Assembly (NCBI GenBank): GCA_964425195.1
Contig: CAYRLG010000001.1
Span: 1-64,000 of the forward strand
DNA: 64,000 nt
DNA from: Desulfamplus sp964425195
Lineage (GTDB): Bacteria > Desulfobacterota > Desulfobacteria > Desulfobacterales > Desulfobacteraceae
Direction: 5' to 3'
In this document: piece after piece, positions 34,582 through 43,610 of the stretch
Layout: every line of letters begins with the position of its first letter
Position numbering within the stretch: position 1 is the stretch's first letter
Translations under genes and position numbers: made by a program
Notes under the pieces: generated by a model
What the model was told of the DNA's origin: nothing
The model's input: only the letters and a program-made list of their open reading frames with translations
Databases searched by the model: none

Positions 34582-35709
34582 TTACGACTCTATCTTAAAT
34601 AGTATATAATCTTCATATCCAATGGTATTGAGCACTTTGGCACCCTCTTCAGTAACTTGTACCATATTTTCAAGCCGTATTCCTCCCCATTCAGGAATAT
34701 ATATTCCGGGTTCAACCGTTACAACTGCTCCTGCTTTAAGTGTAGTGTCATCAAGCCTTGAGAGCCGTGGTGGTTCATGAATAGCAATTCCAACGCCATG
34801 CCCTAAAGCGTGGTTAAATTTGCCGCTGAACTTTGAGCTATCAATATATTCTCTTGCAATCTTATCAATATCACAACATTTCACTCCGGGTTTTATAGCA
34901 TCTATAGCCATTTTTTGTGCATTAACAAGGGTTTGGTATGCCTCTTTAAATGTGCTATCTGGCTCTCCAATAACAAGTGTTCTTGAGATGTCACTGCAAT
35001 ATCCATTCAGTTTTGCCCCAAAATCAAAGAGCAGAGGTTCATTTTTGTTAAATCTTCTCTCCTCTGGTATAGCGTGAGGCAAAGCAGAGTTACTACCTGA
35101 AGCTGCAATAACAGGAAATGATAGTGAATCTGCTCCGTTTTCTCTAATAAGTTTCTCAAGCAGCCAAGCAGCCTCTTTTTCAGCCATTTCAGGGTGAATA
35201 CGCTCTTTTAGCTGTAAAAAAGCAGTCTCAGCAATTTTTAAACTTGCTTTTATAACCGCTATCTCTTCAGTATCTTTTACCACTCTGAAATATTTAAGAG
35301 CATTTTCAGCAGAAAGAAGTTCAACTTTTAACCCTTTCTCATCAATCTTATCTTTTATTTTTTTATATAGCTCTAAGGTTATTCTTGATGCTTCTATACC
35401 AATGGTTGCTGGTTTTTGAGTCAAAGATTTTAATATCTCAGGCAGTTCTAATGACAATCCTTTTTCATAACAGTAAATAGAATAGAGTTTAGCCTCGTTT
35501 TCTGCTTGAAGTTTATATCTTGAATCTGTGGCAAGTATAAGCTCTTTATCTGTTATTATTAATATGCCAGCACTCTCATCATAGTTACCATCTTCACCTG
35601 TAAAGCCGCTTAAATACCGTCTATTTTCATCTGAAAAAATGATAATCACATCAAGTTTGCTTTGAATCATTAACTCTCTTAATCTATCTATTCTCTTTGT
35701 CAAAAACAT
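34582..35709 (-). CDS. M24 family Xaa-Pro aminopeptidase/dipeptidase
   Basis: This 375-residue protein has the creatinase N-terminal domain (1-135), then the pita-bread metallopeptidase fold with the expected ligands. The two Asp are in LFDFGAKLNGYCSDISRTLV, His in HALGHGVGIAIHEPPRLS, and Glu in VTVEPGIYIPEWGGIRLEN. All five ligands are visible, so it should be active with two divalent ions, releasing N-terminal residues before proline or acting on X-Pro dipeptides. It follows pgpA by 48 nt, same strand. Confidence 0.92.
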   Translation of the reverse strand: MFLTKRIDRLRELMIQSKLDVIIIFSDENRRYLSGFTGEDGNYDESAGILIITDKELILATDSRYKLQAENEAKLYSIYCYEKGLSLELPEILKSLTQKPATIGIEASRITLELYKKIKDKIDEKGLKVELLSAENALKYFRVVKDTEEIAVIKASLKIAETAFLQLKERIHPEMAEKEAAWLLEKLIRENGADSLSFPVIAASGSNSALPHAIPEERRFNKNEPLLFDFGAKLNGYCSDISRTLVIGEPDSTFKEAYQTLVNAQKMAIDAIKPGVKCCDIDKIAREYIDSSKFSGKFNHALGHGVGIAIHEPPRLSRLDDTTLKAGAVVTVEPGIYIPEWGGIRLENMVQVTEEGAKVLNTIGYEDYILFKIES

Positions 35710-35757
35710 CTCATCTCCTATTAAAGTTTTTGTATTATCTAATTTATCTTAATATTA

Positions 35758-36291
35758 TCAAAGTGTTATCTTATCGAACAAAAATAAAATTAAAGCTGCA
35801 TATCCTGCTGAAATAACATCATCAAAGACAATTCCGGTTGAGCCTTTTACATTTTTATCTACGTAATTTGCAGGAAATATTTTTATCATATCCAAAATCC
35901 TAAATAGGATAAAACCCACTAACGCTGTTCTGTTAAAGTCATGAGCACCATAATAGATAGGAACACATAAAAATCCTATAATTTCATCAAGAACAAACTC
36001 AGATGGATCTTTTGATCTCCAGTATCGGATTGCCCAAGGGGTTAGATAGTAGTTAAGCAAAATTAGAGCAACCACAGCAACAAAAAGTGAAATCCTAAGA
36101 AAGTCAGAAGGCACAATCTTCCACAATAGAAAATAGATTAAAATACCCGGAAGTGCACCAAAAGTTCCCGGCATGATTGGTAAATAACCTAAATAGCAGG
36201 CAGAACCAGCCATAACCTTAACTGTTTCAAAAATAGAACTATTTTTAATATCTGTGTAGGGTTGATGATTTTTAGTTTTCATTAAAGTCAA
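35758..36291 (-). CDS. pgpA: Phosphatidylglycerophosphatase A
   Basis: This 177-residue membrane protein dephosphorylates phosphatidylglycerophosphate to phosphatidylglycerol. PgpA hallmarks are GTFGALPGILIYFLL, the acidic DEIIGF segment after a helix, and FRILDMIKIFPANYVDK followed by GIVFDDVISAGYAAL. Three to four TM helices are present. It is the first gene of a two-gene unit with the M24 peptidase. The upstream region is shared with the divergent O-antigen exporter operon. Confidence 0.92.
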   Translation of the reverse strand: MTLMKTKNHQPYTDIKNSSIFETVKVMAGSACYLGYLPIMPGTFGALPGILIYFLLWKIVPSDFLRISLFVAVVALILLNYYLTPWAIRYWRSKDPSEFVLDEIIGFLCVPIYYGAHDFNRTALVGFILFRILDMIKIFPANYVDKNVKGSTGIVFDDVISAGYAALILFLFDKITL

Positions 36292-36609
36292 TCTCTTTTA
36301 ATTTAAATGAACTTTTATCTGCTTATAAAAAAACAATATGCTAAAGAAGAGTTGTCTCTATTATCAACTGGAAAAGCAAGGAACAAGTTAAAAATTGGTA
36401 AGTATGAAAAAAACAAAAAAGGAGGATTATCTTAAAATTGCAATTTAACAGATGTAAGGAGAATCAGAGATATAAGCAGTTGACATGATATAACATGCTC
36501 TATATATAAACCTTTCTGTCAACATAACTTGCACAAGAGAAAGATAGTTTTTAAAAATTGCTTATTTTGCAAAACAAAATAATTATAACTACAGGATTAT
36601 TATAACTAA
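36292..36609. other. 318-nt intergenic region between pgpA and wzm
   Basis: It contains a near-consensus rightward promoter (listed separately). A frame of about 42 codons beginning at 36309 has no ribosome-binding site and ends in a GGAGG-containing stretch; I do not accept it. No other structure was found. Confidence 0.6.
36480..36508 (+). promoter_or_regulatory. Sigma70 promoter for the wzm-wzt-methyltransferase operon
   Basis: TTGACA at 36480-36485, a 17-nt spacer and TATATA at 36503-36508 make a near-perfect promoter. It lies about 100 nt before the TTG start of wzm at 36610. Confidence 0.7.
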
Positions 36610-37440
36610 TTGATAAACTCATCAATATTTAAAAACGTAATTGAACTTAATTTAAATATATTTATTTCAATATACAGACATCATCAACTACTTAAAGAGT
36701 TTGTTCTAAGAGATATAAAGGGGCGTTTTGCAGGCTCTTTTGCTGGAATATTATGGACAATTATTAACCCTTTAGCCAATATTATTGCCTATTTTTTTGT
36801 CTTCTCTCTTGTGTTAAGGATAAATGTGACTATCGAAGATGTTGGAACAGATAAGTTTATACTGTTTTTCCTTTCTGGCTTTTTTCCTTGGATAATGTTT
36901 GCAGAAAGCCTTACAAAATCGGCAAGTTCTGTAGTTGCTCAGGCAGGACTTGTTACTAAGGTGATTTTTCCTGTTGAACTTATACCTATAAGCTCTATTG
37001 TCTCTGCATTTATCATTAATGGTACTGGATTTATAATCTTTCTTATCTATCTTTCCTTTACAGGATATGCCAATATATCATGGTTTGCTATTCCTCTTTT
37101 GATCTTTATAGAGTTGCTCTTTGCACTTGGGATATCCATGTTTCTTGCCGCTTTTTGTGTCTTTATAAGAGATACAACAGAGATATTGAGCATTATGATG
37201 ATGCTCTGGTTTTACGCAACACCTGTACTATATCCCAACTCAATGATACCAAAAGAGCTTATAGAGATACTATCATTTAACCCTATGTCCGTATTTGTAG
37301 AGTGTATGAGAGATATTCTTTTGAGAAATCAGATTGACGGGATTTTGATGCTCAAACTTTTTGTCATCTCTATTACCATTTTTATTCCATGTTCATATTT
37401 TTTTATGAGATCCAAATCTGCATTTGGAGATGTTTTATAA
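36610..37440 (+). CDS. wzm: Polysaccharide ABC exporter permease Wzm
   Basis: This 276-residue ABC-2 permease has six TM helices and the family segment VLRDIKGRFAGSFAGILWTI near the N terminus. It exports undecaprenyl-linked O-antigen or related glycans across the inner membrane with Wzt, encoded 3 nt downstream. The frame starts with TTG at 36610; AGGA lies somewhat far upstream, so the start is slightly uncertain. Adjacent genes for Wzt and a methyltransferase define a small O-antigen export/capping cluster; the glycosyltransferases are elsewhere. Confidence 0.9.
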   Translation: MINSSIFKNVIELNLNIFISIYRHHQLLKEFVLRDIKGRFAGSFAGILWTIINPLANIIAYFFVFSLVLRINVTIEDVGTDKFILFFLSGFFPWIMFAESLTKSASSVVAQAGLVTKVIFPVELIPISSIVSAFIINGTGFIIFLIYLSFTGYANISWFAIPLLIFIELLFALGISMFLAAFCVFIRDTTEILSIMMMLWFYATPVLYPNSMIPKELIEILSFNPMSVFVECMRDILLRNQIDGILMLKLFVISITIFIPCSYFFMRSKSAFGDVL

Positions 37441-37443
37441 TTT

Positions 37444-38646
37444 ATGTTTGCAATTGAGGCGATAAATATTTCCAAAATTTACAGATTGTATGCAAAACCT
37501 TCTGATAGACTTAAGGAAATTTTAGTAAGAAAACCCCTTCATACCCAATTTTCAAGTCTCTCTGATGTCTCTTTTTCAGTGCCATTCGGAGAGTCACTCG
37601 GAATCATAGGAGATAACGGTGCAGGAAAAAGCACTATGCTTAAAATTGTTGCTGGAACCCTTACCCCCTCATCAGGGATATTAAAGACAAAGGGCAGAGT
37701 CGCGGCTCTTTTAGAACTTGGAGCAGGATTTCATTATGAGTTTACAGGCAGACAAAATATCTGGATTAACGCATCATTAATGGGTCTTGCAAGAGATGAG
37801 ATAAGAGCAAAAGAGAAGAGCATAGTTGATTTTTCAGAACTTGGAGATTTTATAGATAGACCCATAAAGACCTACTCGTCAGGCATGGTTGTAAGACTTG
37901 CGTTCTCAATAGCCACAAGCGTTGATCCTGAAATTCTCATTATTGATGAAGCATTAAGTGTAGGAGATCACTATTTCCAGAAAAAATGTATTGATAGAAT
38001 GGTGGAATTTAAGAACAGCAACAAAACCATTCTTTTTTGTAGCCATGCCATGTTTACTGTAAATCAGCTCTGTGACAGGGTTCTATGGTTTGACAAGGGG
38101 CGGATTCGTGAAGCTGGAAGAGCTACTTATATAACAGCAAACTATGAAAATTATAATCGTGAAAAGGAAAAATCTAACGCTTTAAATCAAGAAAAAAATC
38201 TCTCTTTAGAACTTCAACAAAACTCTATTCCAGTTATGGTAAAATCAATACATCTTAATGGTTCTGCTAACCCAATAAATATTAATCAAGACGACTCTCT
38301 TAATGTAGAGATTGAGTATGAAAATATTAAAGGAATCCCATTTTTTATTGCTGCTGGCATTCGGCGTAATGATGAACTTATCTGCCATGCTGCAAATATG
38401 GCAAAAAAAGTTGCCACTCCATTAAAGGAAAAAGGGTGTGGTAAAGTTATGTTAAAGTATAAGAATTTACCTTTTCTACATGGTCAATTCTATGTAGTTG
38501 TATGTATTATGGATGATTCAGGACTTCAGTGCTTTCATAAAAAAGAGTCTTGTGCTTTTGCGGTTCTTCCAGAAGATAAGTGGGAAAATGAGATAGGGCT
38601 TCTAAAACTTGATCATGAGTGGGATATTGATTGTAGTGGAGAATAA
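37444..38646 (+). CDS. wzt: Polysaccharide ABC exporter ATPase Wzt with C-terminal glycan-binding domain
   Basis: This 400-residue protein has Walker A GDNGAGKSTMLKIVAG, signature YSSGMVVRLAFSIA and Walker B EILIIDEALSVGDHYFQKKC. Residues beyond about 250 form a Wzt-type beta-sandwich domain that recognises the chain end of the exported glycan. That domain implies that export depends on a non-reducing terminal modification, which fits the methyltransferase encoded 2 nt downstream. Confidence 0.92.
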   Translation: MFAIEAINISKIYRLYAKPSDRLKEILVRKPLHTQFSSLSDVSFSVPFGESLGIIGDNGAGKSTMLKIVAGTLTPSSGILKTKGRVAALLELGAGFHYEFTGRQNIWINASLMGLARDEIRAKEKSIVDFSELGDFIDRPIKTYSSGMVVRLAFSIATSVDPEILIIDEALSVGDHYFQKKCIDRMVEFKNSNKTILFCSHAMFTVNQLCDRVLWFDKGRIREAGRATYITANYENYNREKEKSNALNQEKNLSLELQQNSIPVMVKSIHLNGSANPININQDDSLNVEIEYENIKGIPFFIAAGIRRNDELICHAANMAKKVATPLKEKGCGKVMLKYKNLPFLHGQFYVVVCIMDDSGLQCFHKKESCAFAVLPEDKWENEIGLLKLDHEWDIDCSGE

Positions 38647-38648
38647 CT

Positions 38649-39452
38649 TTGAATAAAATAGACCAAGCAAATAGTTCCAAATTGTGGAAGAATCTGATTA
38701 TAGAACTTTCCAAGATAGATTATGGCGATAAAATTCCAGAACTTGATGACGATTTTCTTAAAATGTGGTCAGCTCACTATTACGCTATTAGCAAGATATT
38801 AATGCCAAACTCAGACTTTCTTGAGATTGGAACAGGGTTTGGTGTGCTTGCTACTGGCATTTCAAGGCTTTCTGGTCAGAGATGCTTTACAGTAGAACAT
38901 CCATCACGCTCCTATTTTTCAAGCAAAAGCTATATTAATTTTTTAACTTCCAATTTAGTACATATTACAGGTAGTGATCTAACTGAAGGACTGCCTTTTA
39001 AAACAGGGTCATTTTCTTTTATTTACCTTTGCGATGTTATTGAGCATCTCCTTTTTTACGATGTCAAAACGCTGTTAAATGAGATCGCAAGAGTTCTTAA
39101 ACCAGAGGGCAAACTTATTATTTCAACCCCCAATTTAAACCGACTCGGTAATATTATTCGTATTTTTTGCGGATACTCTCCTAACCCTCAGCTCTATGCA
39201 GAGTCATCTGGAAAAACATTTGGACACATAAGAGAATTTGCACCAAAAGAGCTTTCTCACATCTTGTCACTTCACGGATTAAAGACTCAAAATATCTATT
39301 TAGGGTTAAATCCCTCATTCTCTTCAGAGGCATTTGGAGCTGAAAATATCTTTTCCAAAAATCAGAGTAAGTGGATTCACAGATTAAATAGGATATTTTC
39401 AAAAATCTTTCCAACATTAGGGGATGAAATCTATCTATTAGCACAAAAATAG
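38649..39452 (+). CDS. SAM-dependent methyltransferase (class I)
   Basis: This 267-residue protein has the SAM-binding motif I in FLEIGTGFGVLATGISRLSG (about 57-76), an acidic position in the following strand (FTVEHPS), and the post-motif FIYLCDVIEHLLFYD and EIARVLKPEGKLIISTPN of Methyltransf_11/23 proteins. It starts at TTG 38649 with GGAG just upstream, 2 nt after wzt. A role in methylating the glycan exported by Wzm/Wzt, perhaps as the chain terminator, is inferred from context. Confidence 0.85.
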   Translation: MNKIDQANSSKLWKNLIIELSKIDYGDKIPELDDDFLKMWSAHYYAISKILMPNSDFLEIGTGFGVLATGISRLSGQRCFTVEHPSRSYFSSKSYINFLTSNLVHITGSDLTEGLPFKTGSFSFIYLCDVIEHLLFYDVKTLLNEIARVLKPEGKLIISTPNLNRLGNIIRIFCGYSPNPQLYAESSGKTFGHIREFAPKELSHILSLHGLKTQNIYLGLNPSFSSEAFGAENIFSKNQSKWIHRLNRIFSKIFPTLGDEIYLLAQK

Positions 39453-39541
39453 CATAAAAAGTCTCCTAATTATGATAGTTAATAAAATATTCTAATTCTG
39501 ATTGCTATGTAAAATAAAGTTTAGGATTTGATTACAATTTT

Positions 39542-40825
39542 ATGATGAACGTTATGAAAAGTTATCGATGGCTTATTTTTACCCTTTTATCTACAAGCTA
39601 TATTTTAGTCTATTTTCATCGTATCTGTACCTCTGTACTTGCTGTTGACCTGATGCGAGACCTAAACGCCACACCATCTTTAATAGGGGTTTTAGGTTCT
39701 GCCTACTTTTATCCTTATGCTCTAATGCAAATTCCAGCAGGAGTGTTATCTGATTCATGGGGAGCACGTAAAACAGTTACGCTCTTTTTTAGTGTTGCAT
39801 CCATAGGTTCCGCTATAATGGCTATCTCATCTACAATATTATGGGCTATTATTGGTCGTACAGTGGTTGGCATAGGGGTTTCTATGCTTTTTGTGCCAAC
39901 ATTAAAAATATTATCTGAATGGTTTGAACCAAAAGAGTTTGCTTATATGACGGGCATCTTGCTTGCAATGGGAGGTGTTGGTTCATTGATTGCAGCCACA
40001 CCATTGGTGTGGCTTAGTAACTGGATTGGATGGAGAAACTCTTTTTTAGCAGTTGGTATTATAACCCTTCTACTTGCCATATTGGTGTGGATATTTGTAC
40101 GAAATAGTCCAAAAGACAAAGGTTGGGAATTGTATAATGATAGTATTGGAAAAGAGTCTAAAAGCAGTGCTGATATTGGTATTTCCAACGTTAGTTTATC
40201 TGTTTCCATTAAACAGGTACTAACTTCAATATATTTTTGGCCTTTGGCTATATGGTTTTTCTGTGATTTTGCAATTGCCTTCTCATTTGGAGGTCTTTGG
40301 GGAGGACCTTATCTTATGCACGTTTATGGGATGACAAGAAGTGAAGCTGGCCATATCCTCTCTATAATGTCATTTGCATTAGTGATAGGAGCACCTTTTT
40401 TAACTTGGTTATCTGATAAGGTATTTAAGCAGAGAAAGCCTGTATTGATAATAACCTCTACTGGTATGATATTTGCTACTGCTCTACTTGCATTTGCTGA
40501 TTCAATTCCTGTTTGGGGATTGTACATATTCTTTTTTATGATAACTATCTGCGGTAATTCAATTGCAGCAGTTGCTTTTACAATGAGCAAAGAGTTATTT
40601 CCAATTACAATCGCTGGAACAGCTACTGGTATTGCAAATCTATTTCCTTTTATTGGAGGAGCTCTTTTTCAACCTTTTGTAGGATATATCTTAGAAGAAA
40701 ATCGACAGACAAATGGTCTGTTTGACATCTCTGCCTACCATTCTGCTTTTCTACCCCTTTTTATCTGTGCTCTAATTGCCTTTGGTGCAGCTATCTGTTC
40801 TCGTGAGACTATGAGGTATGAGTAG
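39542..40825 (+). CDS. Major facilitator superfamily transporter
   Basis: This 427-residue protein has 12 predicted TM helices. MFS motif A is GVLSDSWGARKT (68-79) between helices 2 and 3. A central cytoplasmic loop near 195-220 is followed by a second half with WLSDKVFKQRKP as the motif A repeat. It may resemble sugar-phosphate or anion:cation symporter-type MFS proteins; the substrate cannot be inferred. The 89-nt gap before it holds no clear promoter. Confidence 0.88.
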   Translation: MMNVMKSYRWLIFTLLSTSYILVYFHRICTSVLAVDLMRDLNATPSLIGVLGSAYFYPYALMQIPAGVLSDSWGARKTVTLFFSVASIGSAIMAISSTILWAIIGRTVVGIGVSMLFVPTLKILSEWFEPKEFAYMTGILLAMGGVGSLIAATPLVWLSNWIGWRNSFLAVGIITLLLAILVWIFVRNSPKDKGWELYNDSIGKESKSSADIGISNVSLSVSIKQVLTSIYFWPLAIWFFCDFAIAFSFGGLWGGPYLMHVYGMTRSEAGHILSIMSFALVIGAPFLTWLSDKVFKQRKPVLIITSTGMIFATALLAFADSIPVWGLYIFFFMITICGNSIAAVAFTMSKELFPITIAGTATGIANLFPFIGGALFQPFVGYILEENRQTNGLFDISAYHSAFLPLFICALIAFGAAICSRETMRYE

Positions 40826-40887
40826 TTATTCATAAGCTCTTTAAAGATAGTATAAACAATAAGAAAAAACATAGTAACGGAGAAAAT

Positions 40888-42513
40888 TTGTTGAAAATAT
40901 TGATGATAGCATCTGAGATGGATGGAGTTGTTAAAACTGGAGGTCTTGCAGATTTTGTAGCAGCACTGCCAAAAGCATTAATAGCCAGAGGAGATGAGGT
41001 AAGAGTTATACTTCCTAAATATAAAAACGCTATTTTCCCCTCATCTTTTAAATCAGAGTCTTTATACTTTAATTTGAACCACTCGACATATTATGGCTGC
41101 CTTGTTCACTACGCAAATATGCCTGTTCACTATGACAATGGTGTTGATTCTGAAGTTTTAACGTCAAACAAGAAAACAAATTTATTAAAGTCTTGCACCA
41201 TTCCTGTAAGGCTTGTTGAGCATAACGACTTTTTTAGCCGAGATGGTATATATGATGATGGAGTCAATCCTTACCAAGACAATCCACTCCGTTACGCATT
41301 TTTTTGTAAGGCTGCATTAGAACAGTGTATTAATGAACAGTGGATACCTGACATTATCCATTGCAATGATTGGCAGACAGCACTTTTGCCATACTATCTA
41401 AAAGAGCACTATACATATAACCATTCTGAATTTCAAAAGACAAAAACAGTTCTAACTATACACAATGGAGAATATCAGGGGATTACAGATAAAAAATGGC
41501 TTGATTCCATTGGTATTTTGCCAGAGCGTTTTACAAGTGAGCTTATGGAAGAGTATGGGCTTTTAAATATTCTTAAGTGCGGCATAATGTATGCTGATGC
41601 TATAAATGCTGTAAGTCCTGGCTACGCTCAAGAGCTTCTCCAACCAGAGAGTTCTCACAAAAATTTGTGGCTCTATTTGAACAAAAGAAGAGATAACTTT
41701 ACAGGAATAATAAACGGTTGCGATTACACATTGTGGAATCCCAATAAAGACCCTTTTATCCCTCATCACTTTTCTGCTAAAAATTTAGCTGGAAAAAATC
41801 TTTGCAAGATAGCTCTTAAATCTCGAATGGGGCTTCAATCTAATATAGAATTTTCTGAAACTTATAATTTATATAATAATAGTAGTGCCTTTAAACAAAG
41901 AGATATTCCACTATTTGGACTTGTAAGCAGACTTGTTACACAAAAAGGTTTTGATTATCTGCTTCCTGCTCTTGAAAAACTGTTGTATGAAAATGCACCA
42001 ATTCAGATTGCAATGTTAGGCTCTGGAGAGCACTATTATGGCTCATGGATTCACCATTTAGAGAAGCGTTACCCAAATAAAATGAGCTTTGTAAATGGAT
42101 ACGATAATACTCTTTCTCACCTAATTGAGGCTGGTTCTGATTTTTTTTTAATGCCATCCCTGTTTGAACCTTGTGGGCTAAATCAGCTTTATAGCCTTGT
42201 CTATGGCACAATCCCAATTATAAGAGAGACTGGTGGTTTAAAAGATACAGTAATTCCACTTACAGCAGAGGATATGCTCTCAAGCAAAGTTAGGAAAAAG
42301 AAAAAAACAGCCTTCACTCAAGCTACGGGAATAAGTTTTATCTATCCAGATATTAGCAGTTGTTATGAGGCAATAAAACAGGCAATTACACTCTATTTTG
42401 ACTATAGAACTTTATATTTAGAGATGCAAAAACGGGCAATGCAACAGCGTTTTACTTGGGATGAGAGTGCTAAACAGTACAAAATTCTATATAAAACTAC
42501 GAGCAGATATTAA
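40888..42513 (+). CDS. glgA: Glycogen synthase GlgA
   Basis: This 541-residue GT5 glycosyltransferase adds glucose from ADP-glucose to alpha-1,4-glucan. The ADP-glucose-binding motif KTGGL is at 16-20 (VKTGGLADFVAALPKAL). The C-terminal GT-B signature region is FFLMPSLFEPCGLNQLYSLV followed by GTIPIIRETGGLKDT. It contains a somewhat long linker at about 308-340 and 470-485. It starts at TTG 40888 after ACGGAGAAAATT; a second TTG follows immediately. It pairs functionally with the phosphorylase at 43611. Confidence 0.93.
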   Translation: MLKILMIASEMDGVVKTGGLADFVAALPKALIARGDEVRVILPKYKNAIFPSSFKSESLYFNLNHSTYYGCLVHYANMPVHYDNGVDSEVLTSNKKTNLLKSCTIPVRLVEHNDFFSRDGIYDDGVNPYQDNPLRYAFFCKAALEQCINEQWIPDIIHCNDWQTALLPYYLKEHYTYNHSEFQKTKTVLTIHNGEYQGITDKKWLDSIGILPERFTSELMEEYGLLNILKCGIMYADAINAVSPGYAQELLQPESSHKNLWLYLNKRRDNFTGIINGCDYTLWNPNKDPFIPHHFSAKNLAGKNLCKIALKSRMGLQSNIEFSETYNLYNNSSAFKQRDIPLFGLVSRLVTQKGFDYLLPALEKLLYENAPIQIAMLGSGEHYYGSWIHHLEKRYPNKMSFVNGYDNTLSHLIEAGSDFFLMPSLFEPCGLNQLYSLVYGTIPIIRETGGLKDTVIPLTAEDMLSSKVRKKKKTAFTQATGISFIYPDISSCYEAIKQAITLYFDYRTLYLEMQKRAMQQRFTWDESAKQYKILYKTTSRY

Positions 42514-42592
42514 TCGTTTAGAGTATTTCTTAGAGGTTCGCTCCAAAATTTTCAGAGCTATATTTTACAATATGAGGGTGGGATTTTTTAAC

Positions 42593-43441
42593 TCACGATT
42601 TTGATAAGAAGTTGATAATTTTTATTAACTCCATGTATTCAATATTGTTCACAGACCCATCTTTAATAAATATCACAAGCTCAGAACAAGGACGTTTCCG
42701 TTTAGCTCTATCTATGAAGTTTTGTGCAATGTAAATAATTGATTCTGTTGTTTTATTAAATGCTCTGGATACTCCCGAGCCAAATGGCGTGATATGCAAA
42801 ATACCATTATCAATTTCTATCTCTGCTTTATTCCACAAATTATCAAGAGCTTCATGGATATAAGAGATATTGCTTTCAACATGAATATCATGGTTTTCAG
42901 TTATTTTTGTAATGGCTATCAAAAATGCTTTTTTGTTTGTTGGAGTTTTAAATGTTGCTATGCTGCATAATGGATAAGAGATACTCTTCCCTCTCCTGAC
43001 GTTTGCAACCTCACTTTCAATATGAGCAAGAGAATTTTTAATATCTGCATCTATCTCTTTGGATATTTTTACACTGTCATTGTTGTAATGTTTTTTTAAA
43101 TATTGTCCCAATAAGGTGTTTGGTGCAACAATAGCAGGGTCAGTATTAAAAAAGTTACTTGTAGGGATTACAATATTTTCATCAAATAACAGGATATCAC
43201 CAATACGTATAGAGATATAAGCATCTGTTCCGCTTATCCTAAATCTTGCATTTTTGCGGGGGTAGTACCTGTAAATTGAATATGATAAAGAGCAGATAAT
43301 CAATATTACAAAAACTAAATTAGATTGCAGCCACAATAATTTGTTAGGGAAGAAAAACTCTATCAATTTAATTGCAGTAAGAAAAAGTCCTATTGATGGA
43401 AGGAAGCCAGATAACAACTCTTTGATAAAATATATGTTCAT
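42593..43441 (-). CDS. Two-TM + macro domain protein, ThsA-like (type II Thoeris effector family), orphan
   Basis: This 282-residue protein has two TM helices, at about 12-30 and 40-58 (LWLQSNLVFVILIICSLSYS). From about 68 to the end it reads like the ThsA-type macro domain (formerly DUF6430): AYISIRIGDILLFDENIVIP, then TSNFFNTDPAIVAPNTLLGQ, a YPLCSIATF strand, KAFLIAITKITENHDIHVES, and ITPFGSGVSRAFNKTTESII. In type II Thoeris, a TIR protein makes an ADP-ribose-type signal that the macro domain senses and the TM part then acts on the membrane. No TIR gene lies in this window; the neighbours are glgA and glgP. Family placement is from memory of motif order; function here is inferred. Confidence 0.65.
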   Translation of the reverse strand: MNIYFIKELLSGFLPSIGLFLTAIKLIEFFFPNKLLWLQSNLVFVILIICSLSYSIYRYYPRKNARFRISGTDAYISIRIGDILLFDENIVIPTSNFFNTDPAIVAPNTLLGQYLKKHYNNDSVKISKEIDADIKNSLAHIESEVANVRRGKSISYPLCSIATFKTPTNKKAFLIAITKITENHDIHVESNISYIHEALDNLWNKAEIEIDNGILHITPFGSGVSRAFNKTTESIIYIAQNFIDRAKRKRPCSELVIFIKDGSVNNIEYMELIKIINFLSKS

Positions 43442-43524
43442 TTAGAAGCATCTCCTAATATTTTTTTCAGAGATATAGTCAACAAAACCCATTTCTGTCA
43501 AACAAAAAAGCCTTCTGACGATTT

Positions 43525-43538
43525 TTGCAATATTGCAA
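43525..43538. promoter_or_regulatory. Perfect 14-bp palindrome between the macro-domain gene and glgP
   Basis: TTGCAATATTGCAA is its own reverse complement and lies in the divergent intergenic region, about 85 nt from the glgP start and the same from the macro-protein start. An operator for a dimeric repressor would fit. A TTGCAA / TACTGT pair with 18-nt spacing overlaps it and could be the glgP promoter. Confidence 0.4.
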
Positions 43539-43610
43539 TACGATTCAACAATATGCTACTGTTATCTATTTGAAATTCCCTTCAAATCCCAAAAATCAGG
43601 AGACTTGGTT

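Noticed and set aside
36309..36437. Possible 42-codon gene between pgpA and wzm
   Set aside because: No ribosome-binding site, low-complexity Lys-rich coding and no conserved feature; it lies in a promoter region.
43533..43610. Longer glgP start at 43533
   Set aside because: There is no ribosome-binding site there, while 43611 has a good one and gives the family length.
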